Below, piece after piece: positions 6,263 through 11,862 of a stretch of DNA of 11,862 nucleotides (position 1 is the first letter of the stretch; the number at the start of each line of letters is the position of its first letter). The DNA lies in assembly GCA_025999775.1 (NCBI GenBank), contig BNXT01000022.1:1-11862 (forward strand), in the 5' to 3' direction. Source of the DNA: Bacteroidia bacterium (GTDB taxonomy: Bacteria > Bacteroidota > Bacteroidia > Bacteroidales > P3). A program made the position numbers and the translations under genes. Under the pieces are notes generated by a model. That model made no database searches. It was not told the origin of the DNA and was given only the letters and a program-made list of their open reading frames with translations.

Positions 6263-9187
6263 TCAAGCTTTTTCCTTTTGGTGCATCATAGCTTCCAATT
6301 CTGCCGCCAATTCCCTTGATTCCAAGCGCATAATACTTTCTTCGGAACTACCAAAACTGAGTAGATTGATGCTCCCGTACCAAACAAGCCGGTTGTCAAT
6401 AATGACATATTTTTGATGGATATTGGACTTTATGATAACAGAAACGGTAGATTGCAACAATGCCATACACTCCTGAATTAATCTTGAGTCTTTGTAAGAT
6501 TCTGGAGGACGAGTAATGACGGTAATTGAAATATCTTTTTGGAGCGGTTCTTTCAGCCATTCGAGGATTGTTTGTATTCGTTTTTTCCTTAGGAATGGGC
6601 TGACAATCAGTATTTTTTTTTTCGTTTCTGCAAAATCATTTTTTATAACGGGAACAAAACTGTTGGCATCATAAATCAGATTGATGTTATCCGGTTGATT
6701 GGCTGCCAGCGCTTTATAGCCTATTTGTGCATAACCTGTCAGTCGTTTATGATACATCCGTTCTAAAACAGGAACATGAATATCCACATAATCATAAATC
6801 ATGACATTCAGTTTGTCGGAAAAATCGCGATGCAACCGCCCTGCATATTGCGCTAATGTTCCTTTCCACGCAATCGGGGAGGCAAGAAAAAGTGTGTCTA
6901 AACGTGGATAATCGAAACCCTCGCCAACATATTTTCCGGTCGCAATAATGATAAGTTTTTCCTCGATTGAAATGGTGGATAGAAATTCCATCGTTTGCGT
7001 TTTTACTTTTGCAGAATCCGTTCCAACAAGCGTAATAATATGTGCATCCGTTTGATTTGTCAACATACCTGCCAATCGTATCACATGTTCCATTCGTTGG
7101 GTAAGGATAATTGGAGTTCTGTCGTTTTTTACCGCATCAAGTACATCCGTAACTATCTGTTGGTTACGAAATTCATCTTCGGCAAGCGTTGTATATATTT
7201 GAGTGATATGCCATGTTTCTTCTGTTTGCGAAAATGGCTTTTTCAATGAAGTAAAACAGGGAATCAAATAGCGCTCAAAGTCATGTTTGCTTGCCTGCGA
7301 TTTGGCATCAACGGAATAACGTATCGCTCCGCATTGCATAAAAATTATCGGATGCTGTCCGTCCTGCCGCATCGGAGTTGCCGTTAAGCCATAGACATAT
7401 CGGGCATTGACCGTGCCAAGTACCTTTTCGTAATTGACGGAAGAGGCATGATGACATTCATCCACAATGACCATGCCGTAATTTTTCACTATCTCATCTA
7501 TTTCATTATCATGGATTAGACTTTGTATAAGCGCAATATCTATGATACCGGATGCCGTGTTTTTCCCTGAACCGATTTGACCAACAATGGAGCGAACCAT
7601 TTTACGCCTACGCTTTTTTTCTGTTTCCGGTAACACTTCATCTATTTGAAGAAATTGTTCCAACGATTTTTTCCATTGGTCGAACAATGTGTGTAAATGG
7701 ACTAATATTAAAGTATTGCATTTTCTTTCGGCAATAAGCGATGCACCGATAACCGTTTTTCCGAAAGCGGTTGGAACGGAAAGTACGCCTGTTTCGTATT
7801 CGAGTAAAACGTTGGCGGCAGATTGCTGTTCTTCTCGAAGCGTACCTGTAAAATTAACATTTATGGTTTTTCCATGATTCCGTTTGTCGTCAAACAGATA
7901 ATTAACATGCGCATTTTTGAGCAAGTCAATAAGTGAATCCTTGCAACCACGCGGAATACCCATGTAGTCAGCTGTTTCATCCAATGAATAAATGATTCTT
8001 GGAATGTCATAAGTGGACATCCGCATCTGTTGTGTTTTGTAAAACTGTGGATTTGAAAAGGCGGCAAGCCGCTTGATTCTATTGAGCGCCATTTGACTAA
8101 TATCTCTCTTCGGGATGTACAACCTATTCGCATCAATGATAATGAGTTTATCGGGAAAATCCTTGTTTTCAAGTTTGACTTCCGGCTTTTTACTTTCCCA
8201 AGGTTTTGGAGATTTTTCTTCTTCAATTTCCGTATTACTCAATTCGCCCAAGCCATTTCCATTGCAAAGTTCTTCAAAATATTTTTTAATTTTATCAACT
8301 GTAATCTTCTTTATTGAAGCCAAATACGCCCATTGGTCGGGATAACTTTGAAAATCATCGTCAATAAATTCGCTGTTCCCATTCTTCCGCGCTCCGCCTT
8401 GTAAAGGTAAAGCTATCAAGTTACCAAACCCGCCTTTGGGCATAAAGTCCTGATTGGGAAACATCCGGTCGTAGGAAGTGAATTTTATCTCGTGCCTGAC
8501 AGACATCGTTTTCGTCAAAAGGGCATTACCTAATTTTCGTGCTGATATTACCGGTACCGGTTCATCGAAGAAAAACCACACATGAGCGCCGTTGCCGGAA
8601 CGAGAACGCTCAATGGCTACCGGAATATTCAATTCCTTACAAACCAATCGAAAAGCAGAAATATCCTTTTGCCAGTCTTTCTCATCAAAATCGACAGCGA
8701 GAAACAGGCAAGTTTCATCCGGCAAAAGCGGATAAATACCGACAATACCATTACCACTTTCGTCCTTATTGCGCAGATGTGCATTGATAACGCTTTCTTT
8801 CAAATGCAGCAGTTCTCTGTTTTTACAATTCTTGCATTTAACACGGGAGCGGTCGCAAAGTCCCTTTACCCACTCGTTTTTGCAAGCCGGAATATAATAA
8901 CTGCTATTGAACTTCTTGCTGTAACAACGTTTGGCATAAACGTCAGTTCGTCCGCAAAATAGAGACATGAACAGTTTTATCTTTTCATCGGGAGTACTGT
9001 ATTTGCCTATAGATGAGGCGATTCCCTGTGTGGTATTTTCTTTTTCAACAGCAATAACCTCTTGCTTTTGAATCATATCCTCCATCGGTAACCCTAAAGC
9101 CTTCCGCAATCTTTTATTTTCAGTTCGCAGGGCATGATTTTCCGATTCAAGTTCTTCGATTCGTTTATGGAGGTCTGTTTCAGGCAT
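6263..9187 (-). CDS. TOTE-type AEP primase + SF2 helicase + PLD-like nuclease fusion
   Basis: This large cytosolic protein joins three DNA-processing modules (974 residues from the chosen start). A coiled coil comes first (about 4-35). Next is a zinc-type cysteine cluster (Cys88, 102, 111, 118, 121). An archaeo-eukaryotic primase domain follows, with the AVDFDEK acid pair (Asp166, Asp168), GAHVWFFFDEP (His202), and SYDRMFP followed by GGFGNLIALP, as in AEP domains of TOTE conflict systems. The helicase has Walker A PTAFGKT (472-478), DECH (576-579), LTATP (601-605) and QYAGRLHRD (780-788). The C-terminus has a PLD-like domain with one HxKxxxxD motif (His924, Lys926, Asp931). I chose ATG 9187 because the seven extra residues from 9208 (MTFFLLA) come from a dinD remnant read in another frame. 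The stop of that remnant overlaps this start. A role in defence or mobile-element conflict is inferred from the family. Confidence 0.88.
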   Translation of the reverse strand: MPETDLHKRIEELESENHALRTENKRLRKALGLPMEDMIQKQEVIAVEKENTTQGIASSIGKYSTPDEKIKLFMSLFCGRTDVYAKRCYSKKFNSSYYIPACKNEWVKGLCDRSRVKCKNCKNRELLHLKESVINAHLRNKDESGNGIVGIYPLLPDETCLFLAVDFDEKDWQKDISAFRLVCKELNIPVAIERSRSGNGAHVWFFFDEPVPVISARKLGNALLTKTMSVRHEIKFTSYDRMFPNQDFMPKGGFGNLIALPLQGGARKNGNSEFIDDDFQSYPDQWAYLASIKKITVDKIKKYFEELCNGNGLGELSNTEIEEEKSPKPWESKKPEVKLENKDFPDKLIIIDANRLYIPKRDISQMALNRIKRLAAFSNPQFYKTQQMRMSTYDIPRIIYSLDETADYMGIPRGCKDSLIDLLKNAHVNYLFDDKRNHGKTINVNFTGTLREEQQSAANVLLEYETGVLSVPTAFGKTVIGASLIAERKCNTLILVHLHTLFDQWKKSLEQFLQIDEVLPETEKKRRRKMVRSIVGQIGSGKNTASGIIDIALIQSLIHDNEIDEIVKNYGMVIVDECHHASSVNYEKVLGTVNARYVYGLTATPMRQDGQHPIIFMQCGAIRYSVDAKSQASKHDFERYLIPCFTSLKKPFSQTEETWHITQIYTTLAEDEFRNQQIVTDVLDAVKNDRTPIILTQRMEHVIRLAGMLTNQTDAHIITLVGTDSAKVKTQTMEFLSTISIEEKLIIIATGKYVGEGFDYPRLDTLFLASPIAWKGTLAQYAGRLHRDFSDKLNVMIYDYVDIHVPVLERMYHKRLTGYAQIGYKALAANQPDNINLIYDANSFVPVIKNDFAETKKKILIVSPFLRKKRIQTILEWLKEPLQKDISITVITRPPESYKDSRLIQECMALLQSTVSVIIKSNIHQKYVIIDNRLVWYGSINLLSFGSSEESIMRLESRELAAELEAMMHQKEKA

Positions 9188-9284
9188 AGCGAGTAAGAAA
9201 AATGTCATATATCTCTACCCCTTCAATTTCGGCAGAGGCTTGTTCAAACAGTGTAAATAATGTTTTGATTTCTTCTGTTTTCAT
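9180..9284 (-). pseudogene. dinD: dinD remnant with internal deletion (34 codons)
   Basis: The frame starts MKTEEIKTLFTLFEQASAEI and continues to EGVE, resembling the N-terminus of DinD/BRO-N proteins (an opening helix ending in 'DGVEFW...'). It then jumps to YDIFLTRYA, resembling the later DinD segment DIxLTRYACYL, and stops at TGA. Compared with DinD as I recall it, roughly 60-70 codons are missing in frame, and everything after RYA is lost. The ATG overlaps the preceding ORF stop by 4 bases (ATGA). The TGA overlaps the following primase-helicase start. The peptide lacks most of the BRO domain and is unlikely to keep DinD activity, though it could survive as a leader peptide. Identification is from memory of the family, without a search. 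Confidence 0.6.
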
Positions 9285-9361
9285 TTTATTGCAATGTTTT
9301 TATTATCAACTAATACATCTATCATTTGCAGTCGTAATTCCCATTTTTTATTGCTGTTCAT
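9281..9361 (-). CDS. 26-residue ORF between rhuM and dinD remnant
   Basis: The frame starts MNSNKKWELRLQ and ends DNKNIAIK. Two further ATG codons directly upstream (9364, 9367) are alternative starts. It overlaps the end of rhuM by 14 bases and the dinD remnant by 4 bases (ATGA), the layout of translationally coupled genes. I do not recognise it. It could be a tiny coupling ORF, the stub of a truncated gene whose middle was lost, or chance. The overlap geometry is the only real support. Confidence 0.35.
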   Translation of the reverse strand: MNSNKKWELRLQMIDVLVDNKNIAIK

Positions 9362-10358
9362 CATCATTTGATTTTTTGGTTAATTGCTTTATTGCCTTGT
9401 CGAAGTCGCTTTCTAATTGTTGCATTTCGCGTCGGCGATAAATGGTAAATTCCTTTTCTGCTTTTTCTATCGCCTGCTGGTGCGAAATTTTACCTTTGTC
9501 CGTCAAAATATTTTTGTTCAACATTTTCAACTGTGTGTCCAAAAACTTTTTCCATTCGTTCATCGTCATAGGTTTTTGCTCCAATGCTTGCAATTCGGCA
9601 TAACCGAGAAATCCTTCGGTCAGTAAATTCAGTTTTTGTAATTCAATGTCCGAAAGGTAGTTTTTGGCTATCCGAACATCTTCTTTTGTGATGTAATCAT
9701 TTTTGAAATTGGTCATTCCAACCATCGGCTTTTCACTATCAACGCGGTTGTAAATTACTTCGGCAGCGGTTTGTTGGTGAACTGCGTAGTGCATTTTGTT
9801 TTGTACGGTGGCAAAAAATTCGGTTGTAACATGATTTTTCGGGTCGTAATCAATACTTGTAGCGTAAATATCCGTAACCTGCTGCCATAGGTTGCGTTCC
9901 GAAGAACGAATGTCGCGAATACGCTGCAACAATTCGCGAAAATAGCGTCCGCCGCCGTTTTTTAGTCGCTCGTCGTCAAGCGTGAAGCCTTTTACAATAT
10001 ATTCTTTCAATCGTTCTGTTGCCCACTGGCGAAATTTTGTTGCAACCTTTGAATTGATACGATAACCGAGCGAGATAATCATATCAAGGTTGTAATGCTC
10101 TGTATTATAGTTTTTCCCATCTGCAGCAGTTGTAAAGAAAAACTTTACAACTGAATTTTGATATAATTCGCCATCTTCGAGAATGTTTTTAACGTGCTGC
10201 CCGATATTTTGTTTGGTCGTATCAAAAAGTTCTGCCAGCTGTTTTTGCGTCAGCCAAACTGTTTCCTCTTCCAAACGCACCGACACTTTGGCTATCTTAT
10301 TATCCGTTTCGTAAATTACAAAATCAGGTGTATTTTTTCTTAATTCATTATTTCGCAT
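9348..10358 (-). CDS. rhuM: RhuM family protein
   Basis: Family members are named after a Salmonella pathogenicity island gene and are frequent next to restriction-modification and other defence genes; their biochemical role is not settled. This protein has 336 residues from the chosen start. Residues 34-60 (WLTQKQLAELFDTTKQNI) form the expected helix-turn-helix-like segment. The family signatures FFTTAADGKNYNTEHYNLD (74-92) and GYRINSKVATKFRQWATERL (98-117) follow. The C-terminus is charged and helical. Alternative starts are ATG 10367 and GTG 10391; I prefer 10358 because MRNNELRKN resembles typical N-termini and the others lie on or next to a -7-like box. It is 74 bases downstream of the NA37 gene. 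It continues by overlap into a tiny ORF, a dinD remnant and the primase-helicase. The family call is confident, the function is not. Confidence 0.88.
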   Translation of the reverse strand: MRNNELRKNTPDFVIYETDNKIAKVSVRLEEETVWLTQKQLAELFDTTKQNIGQHVKNILEDGELYQNSVVKFFFTTAADGKNYNTEHYNLDMIISLGYRINSKVATKFRQWATERLKEYIVKGFTLDDERLKNGGGRYFRELLQRIRDIRSSERNLWQQVTDIYATSIDYDPKNHVTTEFFATVQNKMHYAVHQQTAAEVIYNRVDSEKPMVGMTNFKNDYITKEDVRIAKNYLSDIELQKLNLLTEGFLGYAELQALEQKPMTMNEWKKFLDTQLKMLNKNILTDKGKISHQQAIEKAEKEFTIYRRREMQQLESDFDKAIKQLTKKSNDDEQQ

Positions 10359-10372
10359 ACTATTCATTTTTA

Positions 10373-10380
10373 CAAATATA
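10373..10380 (-). promoter_or_regulatory. Possible internal -7 box before rhuM
   Basis: The minus strand reads TATATTTG, matching TAnnTTTG. No convincing -33 TTTG lies at the right distance. If used, transcription would begin within a few bases of the ATG codons at 10367 and 10358, giving an almost leaderless message. It may be chance in AT-rich sequence. Confidence 0.25.
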
Positions 10381-10432
10381 TTGATACTCACACTTTGTTT
10401 TCTATGTTCTGCTGTGAGGGCATAAATATCTT

Positions 10433-11470
10433 TTAATTTTCTTCTTTGTAATAAATCTTGTAAAACTTTCCTTTGTTGTCACTGCCTTGTTCAATTAGGT
10501 CGCGATTGCCATGCACGTAAATATGAAAATTTTTGTCTAATTTGATAACGTTTTTGAACACACGAGCTTGTTTTTTAACGGCACTATCGGAAATGGTAAA
10601 ATCATCGGCAAGTTCCAAACCGTATTCTTGCACGTAGGTAGATTTGTATTGATTGAAACTGTTTATTACCTCAGGTTGCTTTATCACTTCGTTGGCAAAT
10701 TCTGCCATATTAAAATTATCGTTCTCTTTGAAAAATTTTACCGACTTGTTCAAGATGTCTATCTGGTCGGCTTTGGACACGTCAAACTGTTGTGGCAATT
10801 CGTTTTTGACAAAATCCTTACAAAGAGATAATACATTTTGCGTGTTATAGTATTCGTCTTTTCGTTGGCGGATATGCAGAAAATCATCTATCCAATACTG
10901 CGCCTCAACGCCTTTATTGGTATTATCCACTACTGCAACAATATAGCCATTTTCCCGCTCGGTGTTGAATATCAAACAACCTTTGTCTAATTTGTTGATA
11001 TTAATCCCTTTTTCACTTTCAATCTCAAAGCCATCTCCTTTCGGAAAAACTTTTAAGAATGTATCTTTGTTTTCCGACTTGAACAGCCCAACCGCATCCA
11101 CCGTTTTGCCGTCCATAATGCAATCTCTGAAATAAACGGTGTAGAACTCGCCACCTTTGATTTTGGGGTGGGTGGATTGGTCATACAAGTGCTTGGCAAG
11201 GTTTTGCGACTGTTCCAAAAGGGTTTTGGGATTATCGAAAATCTTGCTTACACAAACACATACTTCGTTCATATTAATATCAATGTTGTGATAAAAATTG
11301 AAGTATTCGTTGGATTTGAAAGGAGATATGAAATATCGTAGCAAAAGATTACTTATATCTTCTGTAATGGACAATGTATTTTTTGATAAAACAATATATC
11401 CATCTAAAAATTTAACCCCAATCTTGTGTAAAGCAATAAAATGTATTTTAGAATCGTCAAAAATAAGCAT
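10433..11470 (-). CDS. Nucleoid-associated protein, NA37/NdpA (YejK-like) family
   Basis: The 345-residue protein has the hallmark segments of the Bacteroidota version of this family. These are QSTHPKIKGGEF (99-110), DAVGLFKSENKDTFLK (125-140), LDKGCLIFNTE (161-171), YWIDDFLHIRQRKDEYYNT (192-210) and a C-terminal FKNVIKLDKNFHIYVHG. NdpA/YejK was found as a nucleoid-bound DNA-associated protein in E. coli; the role of these homologues is largely unknown. No signal peptide or membrane segment is seen. Its ATG lies six bases after the stop of the unrecognised upstream gene, so the two are very probably one transcription unit. That gene may be its functional partner. RhuM follows 74 bases downstream. 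Confidence 0.88.
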   Translation of the reverse strand: MLIFDDSKIHFIALHKIGVKFLDGYIVLSKNTLSITEDISNLLLRYFISPFKSNEYFNFYHNIDINMNEVCVCVSKIFDNPKTLLEQSQNLAKHLYDQSTHPKIKGGEFYTVYFRDCIMDGKTVDAVGLFKSENKDTFLKVFPKGDGFEIESEKGININKLDKGCLIFNTERENGYIVAVVDNTNKGVEAQYWIDDFLHIRQRKDEYYNTQNVLSLCKDFVKNELPQQFDVSKADQIDILNKSVKFFKENDNFNMAEFANEVIKQPEVINSFNQYKSTYVQEYGLELADDFTISDSAVKKQARVFKNVIKLDKNFHIYVHGNRDLIEQGSDNKGKFYKIYYKEEN

Positions 11471-11476
11471 GATTTT

Positions 11477-11862
11477 TTATTGTTTGAATTTCAAATAATT
11501 ATCTTTCTTTATTTTGCTAATCTCTTGTGAAATTTTCACTTTTGTACTTGCAAAATTAGTATCAAAGGAATTATTACACGGCGTTATTGATATTTGCAAT
11601 GCAGAATCATTATAATCAGTCCTACCTAATGCGCCCGCAAAGGCGACATCAATAAGACAAATGCCGCTTCTATTCATATAGTTGTAACTTACATAGTATT
11701 TTACTTTTTCACAAAGTATAGCGGCTTTATATTCTTCACGAGAAAGATAAATTGTGTCGTCTAACTCTTTCCCATGCAAATTTAATTGAGAAACTCTACC
11801 TTTCAATGAATCCAAATCGTCAGGAAGATTCTCCATTGTTTCATCTGGTCTAAATCTCATAT
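11477..11862 (-). CDS. Unrecognised protein, cut by window end
   Basis: At least 127 residues are visible. An ATG at 11860 sits at the very edge, so the gene probably extends outside the window and the true start cannot be decided. I do not recognise a family. The visible part is soluble-looking. It has an acidic, helical first section (about 8-50) with LPDDLDSLKGRVSQLNLHGK and LSREEYKAAILCEKVKYY. A more hydrophobic middle follows (GICLIDVAFAGALGR, about 70-84). The tail is lysine-rich (SKIKKDNYLKFKQ). There is no transmembrane segment or signal peptide in view. It lies six bases upstream of the NA37 gene, so it is likely in the same operon. An adaptor or sensor partner for the NA37 protein is possible, but nothing in the sequence shows it. 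Confidence 0.65.
   Translation of the reverse strand, partial: MRFRPDETMENLPDDLDSLKGRVSQLNLHGKELDDTIYLSREEYKAAILCEKVKYYVSYNYMNRSGICLIDVAFAGALGRTDYNDSALQISITPCNNSFDTNFASTKVKISQEISKIKKDNYLKFKQ

Noticed and set aside
11483..11495. TTTGAA-T-TTCAAA near-palindrome, considered as an operator for the NA37 gene.
   Set aside because: It lies inside the last codons of the upstream gene and is AT-rich; such palindromes are expected by chance here.

Overview
The window looks like an accessory, defence-type stretch of a Bacteroidota (probably Bacteroidales) chromosome. The DNA is AT-rich. Possible promoters carry a TAnnTTTG -7 box, and Shine-Dalgarno sequences are weak or absent. The protein set (Rpn-type PD-(D/E)XK protein, RhuM, NA37 nucleoid-associated protein, M24B aminopeptidase P) is common in that phylum. 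This assignment rests on recognised families and promoter style, not on a search.

Left part, + strand (1-3738): three consecutive genes, the first cut by the window edge. Each encodes a beta-class DNA adenine methyltransferase fused to a C-terminal HNH nuclease domain. Outside one central segment the copies are nearly identical in DNA and free of indels. The segment between the conserved EI(I/V)W and GYPTQKP motifs, where beta-class enzymes hold their target-recognition domain, is essentially unrelated in the three copies (88, 93 and 89 residues). This reads as a tandem set of single-chain modification/restriction proteins that differ only in specificity. The flanking blocks are mosaic, which suggests gene conversion between copies.

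Middle, - strand (3791-6133): an aminopeptidase P family protein, probably housekeeping and convergent with the methyltransferase array, and an Rpn/PD-(D/E)XK family protein with its own promoter-like site and a visibly GC-richer coding region.

Right part, - strand (6263-11862): a close-packed gene series, read from high to low coordinates. It has an unrecognised protein cut by the window end, an NA37 nucleoid-associated protein, a RhuM-type protein, a 26-codon ORF, a 34-codon dinD remnant, and a large three-module protein (TOTE-type archaeo-eukaryotic primase, superfamily II helicase, phospholipase-D-like nuclease). From rhuM to the big protein, each stop overlaps the next start. The dinD remnant appears to be the scar of an internal deletion, and the start codon of the primase-helicase lies inside it.

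The main candidate for an undescribed system is the triplicated methyltransferase-HNH array with swapped recognition domains. Second is the primase-helicase-PLD gene placed on a broken dinD beside rhuM. No tRNA, rRNA, CRISPR array or insertion sequence was seen. The longest gaps between genes (about 130 bases) are covered by the promoter entries, and no gene-free stretch exceeds 300 bases.
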